Origin: Hygrophila difformis
Lineage: Eukaryota > Streptophyta > Magnoliopsida > Lamiales > Acanthaceae
Direction: 5' to 3'
DNA length: 64,000 nucleotides
Assembly: GCA_030278955.1 (NCBI GenBank)
Contig: JAOANR010000009.1
Coordinates: 35,255,504 to 35,319,503 of the forward strand
Each line of letters starts with the position of its first letter. Position 1 is the first letter of the stretch. Below are positions 32,431-43,406 of this stretch, piece by piece. The notes below the pieces were generated by a model that ran no database searches, was not told where the DNA came from, and worked only from the letters and a program-made list of their open reading frames with translations. Both the position numbers and the translations under genes were made by a program.

Positions 32431-32710
32431 GCAGTTATGGGGACATAACTGAAACCCTAAGGGGGAGAGGATGTAATACCCCGTATGATGGACATTTATT
32501 TTTGATGATATGTATTCCGAATGAATAAATAAACAAATTCAAATTGTTTTGAACTACGTTATGGCTTGATCCCTTCACCGGGTACGTAGGCAGCTTAGAA
32601 GTCTTAATTCTAAGTTCAGTCACAAAATAATAAAACAAACAAAAGACTTTAGCACGAGAAAAGCCGAAACACAACTTCGAGGACGAAGTTGATTCTTAAG
32701 GAGGGTAGAC
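32431..32710 (+). other. Deletion joint, 3' region and polypurine tract of element D
   Basis: GCAGTTATGGGGACATAACT just after the gag stop matches the bases around the pol stop of element A (about 775-805). From there the 3' leader runs in parallel with A down to the CTTAAGGAGGGTAGAC tract at 32695-32710. The joint places the deletion end points at the end of gag and the end of pol. Confidence 0.85.
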
Positions 32711-35383
32711 TGTAATACCCGAGAAATTTGCAACATAAAATAAATAAAATAAATAAATAAATATAATAAACATGATAAATGAATAAAGAATCATAGAAGA
32801 TGAGAAATGGAATTTCAATTAAAAAGGAATCAAGATTCTGAGAACCCGGGAAGCCGAAGATAATTTAATCGAATAAATGGTTACACGGGGACCCGACACC
32901 GATAGACTCAATAACTCGAGTCTAAACATAAATTTAGGTCCGTATAAAATTAAGATAGGAAATGGGAGCCCGAAGATACCCCGGAAATCCGAATCCGGGA
33001 ACATAGAGGGATAGAAGTCCGAAAGAGAGGGGGAAACGCCCGACGGATCGCACGACCCGGCCCAGACCGAAGTCCAGGCCAGGACGGCACGGTCGCCGCG
33101 CGCTACAAGGGGTTTACCGCGCCAAGAGCGCGCCACATGACAGATTTGGGTGTTGCGTGAATCTCTCGCCCGAACGCGGATTTTTCGACTTTCGGTTGAA
33201 CATATCTCGACCCAAGACCCTTGGGGTCAGATTTTGGACGCCCTAGGTCTTAGATATCTATAAATAAGACCTTCTAGGAGCTCCGTATACCTTTACGAAA
33301 CCCTACAACCTTCCATACATTCGAAACCCTAGATCCGGAAGTCGTCGGAGGCACAAAACCGAACAACGGGACTGACTTGGACGAAAATTGGGAGCCTTCG
33401 ATTGTCGGGGTAAGATACGAACCATTCTTGTCCATTCTTTTTCCTGTTCTTGATTCAAAACGAATCCTAATTCGATCTCTTCCTATTCTAAACCCCCGAT
33501 CCGGATCGAGAACGAAGAACCCGACGAATCAAGGAAATAAACGGTGGACTGGAAGCCACGCCTCCGAATCAACGATCCCGGACGCTCAACAATCTGTAAG
33601 TTAACGCTTACACGGTTTTGGGAGTAGTTAAAATATTTGAATCTAGAAACTTAATCAAATCTTTCGTAAATCTGTCAACATGTGATTTCTAACGGCGCAA
33701 CAGATTTGTCTAATTTTTCCGAACCTTTAAACGACCTCAAACGGGAAAACTTAAAACACGAAAAACGTTCCTAAGACTCTGATCTAGGTTGTGTAAAACT
33801 TTCATAATTTTTCATCGTGTTTTGATATGCGGAACCGATCGTAAACGAGCCTGCTTAGATTTAAATCTTGAAACGATGATAGATTCTTTATTCGAACTTG
33901 TTGGTGATTTCTACCTTAGATCTAGACCGATCTAGGCTTGGCGTTGAACATAAGAGTTGTAGATCTATACGTCATAAATACCTCCGTAAAATTTCAGAAA
34001 TTTTCGTGATGATTTGATATAAGAAATTCCACCCAAACCGAACTGATTAGAATCGAATCTTGAAAACCGGACAGAACATAGATTCGAACTTGTTGACGTT
34101 TTTGACTATGGTTCTAGGCCGAATTAGATCTTTAGCCGAACATGAAAGTTTTAGATAATTGTCGTAAGATGATCTCTGTAAAATTTCATCAAATTTGGAG
34201 TTGAATTGCTATGGTAGAATTCGAAATCTTTAAACTGAGTTATATGAAATTCGGACAGAACAGTACTTCTGTGAAAATTAGTGTTTTTGACCTGTTTAGG
34301 TATCTCGGATTGAAAAAGTTAAAACATGAAAGTTGTAGATCTCGACGTTTTGGAGTCAGTCCTGAAGTTTTGGAATTTTTGAAATTAAATCTGATTTTTA
34401 ACGAATTTTAGAGTAAACTGTGATTTACCGAACGAAATTTTGAAATCTTGTTGAAACGGTGGAATTAGCCTTTGAGGTTGAAACGAATAGAAATACTTTG
34501 ACATACGATACATGAAACGAGAAGATTAAAATATTGCGGGTTATGACTAAGCTAGATACTGTCAATGTTCTCTGCGGCTTGGGACATAAGAGCCCAAGTG
34601 TATGTCTAGGTTGACGTAAGAGCCCTAGCGAAACAGTGATCGTATGGCTAGCGGACGGATTAACTCTAATTAGAAGATCGACCATGATACCTGTGGACAT
34701 AAGAGCCCAGGCGTAAGGCTGGCGGACATAAGAGCCCTAGCGGTGGTGATCTGTAAAAGATATGGAACGGGAAGTTTGCGAGAATTCCAAATTAAATCTG
34801 TATTAAATTGTGCTTTTATATTTATGGCAACTTCTTTAATTACGTTGCGAGCTATATTGAGGATCTTATGAATCCATGTCTTCTAAATTATGCGATTACA
34901 TGAATTGTTTAAATTATGCACATGTTTTCATTAAATTTTAAATAAAGGCTTTGAAACCTCATAATCTTGTACGTGTTAACTTACTCAGCACGTAGTGCTG
35001 ACCAAAACCATATTTTCTTTTTCTTTTTCTTCCAGAGTTGAGAATTATGCATCGTCATATGCATACACGGGAAGCTTGGGATGATATATTAGTTTGAACT
35101 TTTGTATTAGACTAGATCTTGCATGAACGGGCCTGTTTAACCCGTAATTAGGCCATGTTGGCCCTATATTTAAATTCCGCTGCATTATACTTATGTAAAT
35201 ATTATTTTCCGCTGCAACTTTGATGTATTATTTTAAATTATATATGAATGGGCTGTTTGATTATTTTAAATTCTGAAAAACCATAGCCTTGCATCTCTTT
35301 AGTAAGCTCGGAGAAACCGTGTCTTGCTAGGGAGGTGTGGCGGTGACACCCCGACCTGGGTGACCAAAAACCGGGGTGTTACA
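32711..35383 (+). repeat. 3' LTR of element D
   Basis: 2,673 bp, nearly identical to the 5' LTR. Differences I saw include GAATAAAATT versus GTATAAAATT near 32940, CTCGGGG versus CTTGGGG near 33220, and single-base indels near 34710 and 35207. Confidence 0.95.
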
Positions 35384-36196
35384 AAACCACAATATCGAGA
35401 TAATAATATCATGCATACATGTATATGAGAAGCAAAATAAAATACCCCAAAATATATGGTGGGGTTAGACAGAAGTTGATACACAAAGATGGATTAGCCT
35501 GAGATAAGAAGAATTTGGCTAAAGAGAATGCCAGAAATAATTGGGATTACCCGGGCGGCAAACATCTGCTATCCGAGTCCCAAGTATTCCAGATGGAATG
35601 ATTTTTAGACAGAAGAATGCCTTGAATGACAGTTGCCACCGTCATCTTAGACTTCACTATCTATGAATCTGGATGAAAACCCACATGTTCTATTACTGTA
35701 GTAATTATCAGGTGACATTGGCATATATCATCTATTATTACTACAATTCTAGATTCAGGTTTTGAAATTAAGATAAACTGAAGAAAACTGTATCTGATTA
35801 GGAGTTGGCTGAGTGACTAATCGTGATCCCCGTGAAGGGACCTTTTCGCCATAGCTTCCACCAACCACTAATCAGACCATGCAAAATAACGAGCAATAAT
35901 TAATACACAGAAGACGAGCTAATCGTGATCTCGGTGAAGGGACCTTTTCGCCAACATTGATCTGTGGTATTTCTTATTACTCATTCATACACACGATGAA
36001 AGGGAAAATAAACAAAGTTAAGAAAATGTTTTTGATATTGTGTGAGTGTTAACCACACAATAATTGAGACACTCATGGTTTGAGATGTGTAATGGATAAA
36101 GTTAGATGTGATGGGCCTAGACCCAATACACCCATGCAACTTACACAACTCTTGAAATAAAATATTTTTGGGGTTTCAAAAATAGAAGGAACAAAG

Positions 36197-36772
36197 CAAT
36201 TCGGTCTATTGGGCAACCTGCAAAAGAGACTGAATAGAGGATGCATGAAGCATGAAGTAACGCCATACCCAATTAATCCTTGCAAAGTCATGAAGCATCC
36301 TTTAATTCGAATTGTCAAGCAATTCGGTCTAAACCGAATTGGACAATTCGAATTGAGGAAGTCATTCCTTTACTCAAATTTGGCTAAGGCATTTACCCCA
36401 AAATGAGGGTGATTCGAATTGCCAAGTCAATTCGGTTTAGACCGAATTGGCAATTCGAATTGGTAGAAACAATAAAACAAACTAAGTCATGAGGAGATGG
36501 AATGCATACAATGTGGTTTCCAACGCCAATTCGGTCTGGCTGAGTAATTCGTTCTAAACCGAATTACCTAGACCGAATTGCTTAGAGAATCCACATGAAA
36601 ACAACACTTTTTTTTATGCAATTCGGTCTTCATGGGCAATTCGGTGTAAACCGAATTGCCTAGATCGAATTGCATATGAATTTTAGATGAAGCATTCAAG
36701 AAATATTTTTGCCATGCAATTCTATTCTCATGGGCAATTCGGTCTAGACCGAACTACCTCAAATCGAATTGC
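36197..36772. repeat. Palindrome cluster, transcribed part of the B 5' LTR
   Basis: Counterpart of 12438-13000. It preserves two palindromes that are damaged in the left LTR. Near 36555 the centre is followed by an extra TAGACCGAATT, and near 36640 the palindrome ending GGTGTAAACC is complete, whereas the left copy has a deletion there (12873-12910). Confidence 0.9.
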
Positions 36773-37631
36773 ATGTCTTTCTCTCATAAGTGTGGGTTTG
36801 GTTTGCATTGTGTGGTTTATGATGGCTAAGATTTACCAAATCCCTCATTTCACATCAATGTCACTTCACAGCCACACTAATGAGTGTTTTTAAAGAAAAT
36901 AGACCTAGGTTATGTGGCTAACAGGCATTGGCTTGAAACAAACCTTAAAACTACAAACAAGCAATCAAAGATCAAGAGCTTGAATATCTACTGAATAAAT
37001 AAGAACACATGCTTACAAACAAGAACACCTACATTATCTAAGGCAACACTAAGCTAATAAAAGAAACTAAAACAGCAACTGGAAGGCATGGAAATAAATC
37101 TAACAAGCCTAAGATTGTCTAAAACCTAAGAGCACTTATTTGAATCTCTAAGGTCTAAAGTCAAGCCAAAAACCCACTAGCATACATTTATTAAGAATGC
37201 AAGTCAACTAGGGCATAATAAATATAACCTAGTTTAAACAAACAAACATTCTACCATTTATTGCTAAAGAAAACATTAAATAAGTGCCAAACACTTGAAA
37301 TGAAAACCCATTTCTGGATTCTTTCTTGTATTGACACTTGAAAGCAGTAAATAACCCTAAAACCATTCATTAGCTTGAAGGTAGGGTTCATTCTAAGTAC
37401 AAAGCATTTAAAGTTTATGGAAATGGCTACACTAAGGGTGGTAACAAGCTTCTATGAAAAACAAACTGAGCTTGAAAGCAATAAATCTACCATACTAGCA
37501 TGAAAATAAACTAACTAAACTACACTACCTACCTAACCCTTAAGGGGTGAAGAACCTTCTGCTCCTTCTTTTTGTCTCCCAGCAAACTGTCCAAGTGTGT
37601 TTTTTCATTTAATTTTGTTGGAGAAGGTCGG

Positions 37632-37639
37632 CTTTTATA
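37632..37639 (-). promoter_or_regulatory. Candidate TATA box of the B 5' LTR
   Basis: TATAAAAG on the minus strand. This is the promoter that would drive the genomic RNA of B; element D lies about 2.2 kb downstream of it. Confidence 0.7.
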
Positions 37640-37704
37640 CTTCTTCTCAAAACCCTAGGCCCATCATGCATTTCTCACGTGCTTCACAGCTGCAATTCTG
37701 AATG

Positions 37705-38136
37705 TGATTCGGTCTCCTCATGTAATTCGGTTTAGATCGAATTGACGCAATTCGAATTGCATGAGGTCTTCCCTCTTGATCTTGAGCTGGAATGTGGTAT
37801 TCATCCATCAATTCGGTCTATGGGTAGACCGAATTGGCCTTGTCGAATTGAAGATGGCTCCTGCTTGGCTTCTTTGCCGTGAGGCAATTCGATCTATGCA
37901 ATCAATTCGGCCTAGACCGAATTGCATAGATCGAACTTCTTCTTTTCCTTTCTGCTCAGGGTCTTCTTCTTTCCAAAGTGCAATTCGGTCTAGGGGTCAA
38001 CTCGGTTTAGACCGAATTGCCACAGACTGAATTGGTTACTCTTTCCTTCTTCAACACTTCTCTTTTTCTTCTTCTCTTCAGCAATTCGGTCTAATGAGCA
38101 ATTCGGTTTAGGTCGAATTGCGTATAGACCGAATTG
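37705..38136. repeat. Palindrome cluster upstream of the TATA box, B 5' LTR
   Basis: Counterpart of 13932-14363, essentially identical, with the same five units and the long nested palindrome near 37885-37940. Confidence 0.9.
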
Positions 38137-38458
38137 ATCTTCAACACTTAACCAAAATTTCAGATTGTGGGATTTTCATTCTTTTTCCCATCTTTTTGAT
38201 TTTTGTGGGCTATGTTATTCTTTTGCCCATCTTTTCATTCCTTTTTCTTTTCTTTTTCCTTTTTTCATGTTTTTGGATTTTTCTAACACAAATGCAATTA
38301 AAATTGCATGTTTTGTGTCTTTCATTACCAGCTTAATATTTTTACAAACTTGCATCAATCTGTCGAATTCAACTGCTTTCTTATTAAAATAAGATGGGAA
38401 TACGATCAAAATGTCCGTCTCAGACACGGAAATAGATTGGAAATAATGGACAATTTTG

Positions 38459-39320
38459 GTTCGAGGCTTTAGTTAAATCTTTGGGTGTGACCGGGGGAAA
38501 GTAGGGGTATTTAGCATTTCAGTAAATGATGTGTAAAGGTGTTGCTTGTCCACCACAGATGAATAACATACCTTTACAGGGCCATGTGAGGGCAGTTAAG
38601 AATCTGTGGTATCTTAGATTTTGATTCTTAAGAGCATGTAAATTCTTACTGTAAGTACTTATCTATTAAAGGGAACATAGTACAGAAAGCATGAGAATTA
38701 GCTAATTGAACAGATTATCCCAAACAAAGATTCGTGTAACAAAATGGAAGTTTAATTGTATTTCATCTGAATCTGGTCCAATTTTTATTATTTTCTTCCT
38801 GTCTCTTCTGTCACATTTTAAATCAGCTTTCTAGATTAATACTATATAGCGTAGCATAATTTTTATTACTTTCTTAGCATAATTTTAATTGCTTTATTAG
38901 ATTAAATTTAATTGCTTTCTTAGAATAACTTTATCCGCTTTTTCGAATAGCTTTAATATGCTTTGTAGAATAATTTTATTGGCTTTCATAACTTAGATTA
39001 AATTATGTCAAGTAGTTGATAGTTAAAAACTCAAATCTGAATCGAGTAATACGAGTGAAAAATCTTATAAAACGACGTGGGTCCTGCTTCTATCGCACAT
39101 CTTCCAGTGAATGATCCGGTACTTACTATAAATACTGCAATTTTTACACTGTGCGCTTTCGGGCCACAGTTTATTAACACGAGTAAATAAAAACGTGACA
39201 ACATATAAATATATCCCTAATCCCAATTCCATCTTCATAAATTGATTTCAATAAATAAAATCAAACCGGATTATTCTATTTTCTTAAAAATACTCGTGTA
39301 GGAAATTGTCAAAAGTTTCA
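38459..39320 (+). repeat. LTR remnant F, right piece
   Basis: An inverted, diverged copy of the LTR portion represented at about 26060-27170 in B. On the plus strand it ends ATTGTCAAAAGTTTCA at 39320, the LTR terminus, and no Asp-tRNA primer site follows; LINE sequence does. It is therefore a 3' LTR or solo LTR. About 17 bases of F expected between 9726 and 38459 are missing, so the right junction of B suffered a small deletion. Confidence 0.8.
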
Positions 39321-39857
39321 AAGGTATACTAAGTAACTGGTAGGAATTTAGAACCTCTCGGAATTCTTCTGCCCGATCCAGTAGAAATACCCCTCCGCTA
39401 ACCTCATCCTCCGACATAATTTCATTCCAATCTCCCATAGCCATCCACGGCTCTGAAATAATTGATGCTAATTGTTCTAGATTTTGCCAATCCAATCTCC
39501 TACACTGATAATTACGGTTACCATATATGATATAGCCGTCCAATGCAATCGAGACCGCCTCAACTCCAAGCTAATCATCCTGCTCCGAGTATCAATAATG
39601 TTACACTAACAAACACACCTCCGAGCCTTGAAGACCCAGAGACCCCCTGCACGCCTAATTGTTTCCTGAATGTGCACGGGTTCAAACCCCAGCCTCCAAA
39701 ATAACATACGTACTCTATCAAACTCTCCATGCGATTCCATGATGCAGAGAATATCCGGTTGATTCGAACGAATACGATTCGCAAGCCAGCACCGGGAATC
39801 TTCTCCCATTAACCCATGTACATTCGAAGACAATATCTTGAAGTCTGTAAAGGCCAT
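39321..39857 (-). pseudogene. Endonuclease domain fragment of LINE G
   Basis: Two frames make up the N-terminal half of a LINE endonuclease that would nick target DNA. 39606-39857 carries MAFTDFKILSSNVHGLMGED, NQPDILCIMESHG and WRLGFEPVHIQET. 39321-39543 carries YIIYGNRNYQ, WMAMGDWNEIMSEDEVSGG and the start of the next motif. The frames are shifted against each other. The rest of ORF2 is missing. Confidence 0.8.
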
Positions 39858-40324
39858 TAATCAAGATTATCATCATAATAGAACACTGTCTCCAGCTATT
39901 GTCCTTCATTAAGTGCGTCAGCCCAACTCTCTGCCCTCGAATTCGCATCACTTTTATTACCGAGTCCCACAGTCGGATCACCCCAACCTAGTGCCAAAAC
40001 CTGTTCAGTGCCACCGGCCTCAATTGGCCTATCTCTCGATGATCCCTCATCAATTCTAGGATTTTGCACCCTTGGCCGGGGCTAAAATACTCACAAATCC
40101 TGGTCCTTTTTTTCCTTTTCCTTCCCTGAACCAGCAGTCTCAGGCTCCCTCATGACATTAACATGCAACGACTTATCAGTTTTCTCTTTAGTACGGGTTT
40201 CCTGAGATTTGAGAGGGGTTTGATTTAACTTGTTCCACCTTCTTATCCCTAGCCTTTTGTTGAGGCCTTCGCCTATGTCTTTCAACCATAATCCAATCCT
40301 CGTATACCTCCCCAATGCTAGAAG

Positions 40325-41284
40325 TTACTGCAGGAATTCCGAAGGGTCGCCCTTATGCACAACTTCCTGAGCCTCAACATCCGGTCTATCCCTTCCAACT
40401 TCCTTCTCTTGATTATCCTCATGCATCTTAGCTTTTCCCTTCCTTGCCCTCTCATTGTCTTCCTTATTCTCCATGTGCTCTCTGCCCTTGTTCTCCTTCT
40501 CAACCGTATGTTTGTAATCTCGTGAGAAGTGACCAAATCTACCGTTTGAGTTACAAATCAAGCGAATTCCCTCATACACCACATGGATCCAACGTCCATT
40601 GACCAAAAACTTCCCCAGCACAGGTTTGTTAAGATTTAATACCACGCACACCCAAGCGAATATGCCTCTTTCCAGAGCCAGAGTAGTCTTATCAAATCTA
40701 ACCACTTCTCCAATCTCCGAAGCAAAATCATGAAGGAAGTCCTCCTTATAGTGCTGCACGGATATGCCGAGGATACATGCCCAAACCATGGTCTTGCTAA
40801 CCTCCTCCATTGCTGGATCAAACTCCTTCCGCCACTTCATGATCGGCAGGTAATGATCAAGCAGCATCCACGGCCTGATAACTCTCTCGCGATCTTCCGC
40901 CATAATAAATCTCACCACATAATAACCATAACCGACGTCAATCAAATCAAAAGTTTGAAGGAAATTCCACATCTTCGCCAATCTCTCCTTCAGAATTTTA
41001 AAATTAACTTGCAGTCCCATTGTCTTAACAATCAAAGCATCCTTCCATTCCTCACCCACTTCCTCCTCCAACGTATCGTCCACCACGAAACTCGGAATCC
41101 TCCACTCACCCCCAACGTATTCCTTTCTAATAAGTTTTTCCGCTATAAGATCCCTTTTCATTCGAACATCCTCCGACGCATGCAAATTACTGTTGAGAGC
41201 CTCCTTGAAAGAAGAAAGATTTGGTCTTGCATGAAAAGTAGAGTAAGTCGCTGTTTTGTCTCGCTCGAGAGAAAACCTAGACAT
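40325..41284 (-). CDS. ORF1 of LINE G: DUF4283-type RNA-binding protein
   Basis: 319 residues. The middle (residues about 75-220) has the plant LINE ORF1 pattern: LIVKTMGLQVNFKILKERL, MWNFLQTFDLIDVGYGYYVV, RPWMLLDHYLPIMKWRKEFD, VWACILGISVQHYKEDFL and ASEIGEVVRFD. It is followed by GRWIHVVYEGI and a degenerate knuckle: ICNSNGRFGHFSRDYK has lost cysteines expected at two positions. A Glu/Lys-rich tail follows. The family binds the LINE RNA. The longer related copy is in LINE H. Confidence 0.85.
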   Translation of the reverse strand: MSRFSLERDKTATYSTFHARPNLSSFKEALNSNLHASEDVRMKRDLIAEKLIRKEYVGGEWRIPSFVVDDTLEEEVGEEWKDALIVKTMGLQVNFKILKERLAKMWNFLQTFDLIDVGYGYYVVRFIMAEDRERVIRPWMLLDHYLPIMKWRKEFDPAMEEVSKTMVWACILGISVQHYKEDFLHDFASEIGEVVRFDKTTLALERGIFAWVCVVLNLNKPVLGKFLVNGRWIHVVYEGIRLICNSNGRFGHFSRDYKHTVEKENKGREHMENKEDNERARKGKAKMHEDNQEKEVGRDRPDVEAQEVVHKGDPSEFLQ

Positions 41285-41350
41285 CTTTTTCCTAATATTA
41301 ATGGTATATTAGTATTACGCTCCATTCCCATTTTTGTTTCCTGGTTCTGA

Positions 41351-42076
41351 GACATACTGTGGGAGAAAAGAAATTCAATCTGCTGCCAGGCACAATTTGT
41401 TCCACAAATGCCTAAATCAATCAAGTATTACAGGGAAAGATAAATTATAAAAGTATGATTTTTCATTATTTTATCTCTCTGCACACTGCTCTGGTTCTTA
41501 GTTTAATGCTCTTTTCCACGAGTCACATAGAAAATTGCATTCACAAAAATGCATTCGAATTACTTGTTGCTTGAGGAGCCAATCCAAATGGCGATGATTC
41601 TGGAGCCATCCAAGGCGGTGAGGTTTGGTTGATTGTGTTTGTTTTTGTTTCTGAATGGGATTTCAATTTGATTTTCCGTTGTGTTTATGTTTGCATGATA
41701 TATTGGCGTGATATTTTTGGTGAGTAATATGGTGTCTGTGGGTGCAGAGCTTCTTCCCGCAATGACAAAGATTGTGGGGACACCAGGCCATGCTGTCGAA
41801 CGGTTCAGGTCATATCCAATGGCCTAAAATCTCAGATGTTGGGTAATTCAATCATTCCTCGAGTTTTTTATTTGTTTTCATTTCCATGCTTGATCTTCCA
41901 TTTTCTTCAACAATGTGATGGCTTTCATTGGGTGATGCGGGGTATCATCAAGGGACAATAAAGAATTTGAAAATGGACGTTAAGAGCTCTAAGAAACTAT
42001 GTGCTGTAAGCATAAGTTTAACCGCAGTGTAATTTTATAGATTTCGAAGGTAAAGGAAGAGGAATGGAATAACAGT
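41351..42076. other. Unassigned DNA between LINE G and the Copia 3' LTR
   Basis: About 0.7 kb without retroelement hallmarks. The only structured part is the possible exon-intron fragment at 41588-41842. The bases next to the Copia LTR end in ACAGT (42072-42076). Confidence 0.4.
41588..41842 (+). pseudogene. Possible host gene fragment with one intron
   Basis: ATG at 41588 opens MAMILEPSKAV, a GGTGAG|GTTTG donor-like point follows at 41622, a TG-rich stretch ends in GTGCAG at 41747, and a second exon-like block to 41842 ends at a GTAATT donor. One frame of the second block reads WGHQAMLSNGSGHIQWPKISDVG after an in-frame TGA. I do not recognise the gene. The exon pattern is suggestive only. 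Confidence 0.3.
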
Positions 42077-42258
42077 TGTTGAATATCATTGACTGAAAGT
42101 TTTTGTTACAGCGAAAGGAAGAAGGCATAAACGCCTAAATACATTACAGAAGAGTGCAAAAGCTTAAGCCAACTGGACCTAATAATATGCAAAGAAATAA
42201 TTGGCCTGTGAGTGAGCTTCTGCTGAGTGCATTCTTTATGGCTACTATAACTTCAGCA
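42077..42258 (-). repeat. Short 3' LTR of the Copia part of the chimera
   Basis: On the minus strand the LTR starts TGCTGAAGTTATAG directly after a TTTTGGGGGGGA polypurine tract (42259-42270) and ends GATATTCAACA at 42077. At about 182 bp it is a very short LTR. No matching 5' LTR is present in the window. Confidence 0.6.
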
Positions 42259-42349
42259 TCCCCCCCAAAAGCCGAAGCTGTCCACAGATTCAGCTTGGAA
42301 CAGAAACCTCGAAAATGCTTGGGGGAGAGACCTTTAGTAAAGAGATAAG

Positions 42350-42634
42350 CTAATTGTCTTGTTTCTTGTAATGATCTCGAACAAAGTGGCATTTAACACC
42401 TATATGTTTGGTATGCTCATGGTGCACAGAGTTCTTTACCAACTGAATAGTATATCCGGAAAAGGACAAGGAATGAACAATCTGAACTCCTCTATCAAAG
42501 ATCCAATCTAGAGTACTTCGGATGTCCCAACACCTAAGCTCCTGTATTCTGCCTATGTTATACTCAATGAAACAACATTTTTCTTCTTGGTTTTCCAGGA
42601 GACCAAGGCATCTCTTAAAGAGACGCAATAACAT
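42350..42634 (-). pseudogene. Copia RNase H, C-terminal part
   Basis: Contains the Copia RNase H end motif as NSVHHEHTKHIGVKCHFVRD, preceded by degenerate sequence. The final part continues in another frame at 42259-42392 with AYLFTKGLSPKHFRGFCSKLNLW, the conserved end of Copia pol. Confidence 0.8.
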
Positions 42635-42990
42635 GTAAGAGACTTCCTAGAAGTGGGACAATTAGCCCAGTCCCCATCACTGAATCCCTTAAGATCAAGA
42701 TTCAAACCAAATGGATAAAATAAGCCAAGGTGAAGAGAGTTTCTGAGGTATTGTAGGACTTGTACCACTGCTTGCCAATGATGCACAGTAGGGGCATGCA
42801 TGAATTGACTTAGTTCCTGCACACTATAGCATAAGTCAGGTCTAGAGAAGCCAAGGTAGAGTAGTTTCCCAACCATCTTCCTGTAGAGTGTAGGATTGTC
42901 AAATAATTCACCATCCAAGCTGAGTGTTTTATGAGGTAGACTTGGTGTGTGTATTTTGCGATTTGGTGGAACATCCACCTCAGACAGCAA
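42553..42990 (-). pseudogene. Copia RT thumb and RNase H, N-terminal part
   Basis: Motifs YRKMVGKLLYLGFSRPDLCYS, LSQFMHAPTVHHW, VLQYLRNSLHLGL and FSDGDWANCPTSRKSLT are the connection and first catalytic part of Copia RNase H. It is frameshifted against both neighbours. Confidence 0.87.
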
Positions 42991-43361
42991 GTCAGATGCA
43001 TATTTAAATTGAGTAACAAAATACCAGTAGGTGTAGTAAGGATTTCCAACCCAAGAAAGTAAGATGTTGACCCCAAATCTTTAATGGTGAACTTGCTGTG
43101 CAGACTAGCTTTAACAGAAGCTATGGCAGCTGCATCATCTCCAGTGAGTAAAATATCGTCCACATACACAACCAGGATGACAATACCAGTGTCAGAAAAT
43201 TTGACAAATACACATGGGTCATTGTAGGTGAATTTGAAGCCAGCTTCGGATAGAAATTCATCCAAGGCGATGTACCATTGGCAGGGGGCTTGCTTCGACC
43301 CATACAATGACCTTTTGAGGTGACAGACATCTCCAGGAGCTCCTTTCATACCAGAAGGCAA
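42810..43361 (-). pseudogene. Copia RT palm
   Basis: Contains VCHLKRSLYGSKQAPCQWY, the catalytic VVYVDDILLTGDD and KDLGSTSYFLGLEI. After LLLNLNMHL the frame diverges into unrelated residues, marking a shift into 42553-42990. Confidence 0.88.
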
Positions 43362-43406
43362 GTCATGTAGATTTCCTCCTCAAGATCCCCATGGAGAAAG
43401 GCATTA

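Larger units (their letters stand above)
27961..35383 (+). mobile_element. Element D: gag-only Tekay-type retrotransposon, recent insertion
   Basis: A 7.4-kb plus-strand element with 2.67-kb LTRs (27961-30635, 32711-35383) and a 2.07-kb interior. The interior has the initiator-Met primer site, a gag gene and a polypurine tract, but no protease, RT or integrase. The sequence after gag resumes at the base that follows pol in element A, so pro-pol was lost as a block. The LTRs are nearly identical by eye and the target duplication is perfect, which means young and mobilised by a relative's enzymes. Confidence 0.95.
27956..35388. repeat. 5-bp target duplication AAACC around element D
   Basis: AAACC at 27956-27960 and 35384-35388 flank D. 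The unoccupied site in the other LTR of B (around 11630-11650) has AAACC once in the same context (ATTATAAACCACAATATC). Confidence 0.97.
9727..38458 (-). mobile_element. Element B: Athila-type Ty3/gypsy retrotransposon with an extra 3' gene
   Basis: The minus-strand order is: 5' LTR (38458 down to 26060, interrupted by element D), Asp-tRNA primer site, gag, protease, RT, RNase H, integrase, a non-pol 3' region with its own promoter-like region and a two-exon gene, polypurine-like tract, and 3' LTR (14697-9727). Without D the element is about 21 kb. The PBS, the protease motif CDLGSS and the RT style identify Athila. Coding capacity is broken by an in-frame amber in gag, a frame change between protease and RT, an ochre in RT and a shift before integrase. 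The two LTRs differ by few substitutions, so insertion looks fairly recent. It split LTR remnant F. Confidence 0.9.
26060..38458 (-). repeat. 5' LTR of element B, interrupted by element D
   Basis: The LTR is in two pieces, 26060-27960 and 35384-38458, which together match the left LTR. Only the outermost nine bases (TGATAATGG on the sense strand) are missing at 38458, where remnant F resumes. The loss removes the LTR tip and any target duplication. Confidence 0.9.
39321..41350 (-). mobile_element. LINE G (L1-type), 5' part, cut by remnant F
   Basis: ORF1 with a DUF4283-like domain and the start of an apurinic-type endonuclease on the minus strand. The endonuclease stops in mid-domain (after FREVLNSYQLLSIP) at exactly 39321, where the F LTR begins. 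The remainder would lie left of the window. The right boundary, near 41300-41400, is not sharp. Confidence 0.85.

Noticed and set aside
39321..39340. Internal region of element F right of its LTR
   Set aside because: No Asp-tRNA primer site follows the LTR end; the sequence continues the LINE endonuclease.
41930..41955. GATGCGG word as an outlying palindrome site
   Set aside because: A single half-site without inverse partner, in unrelated sequence.
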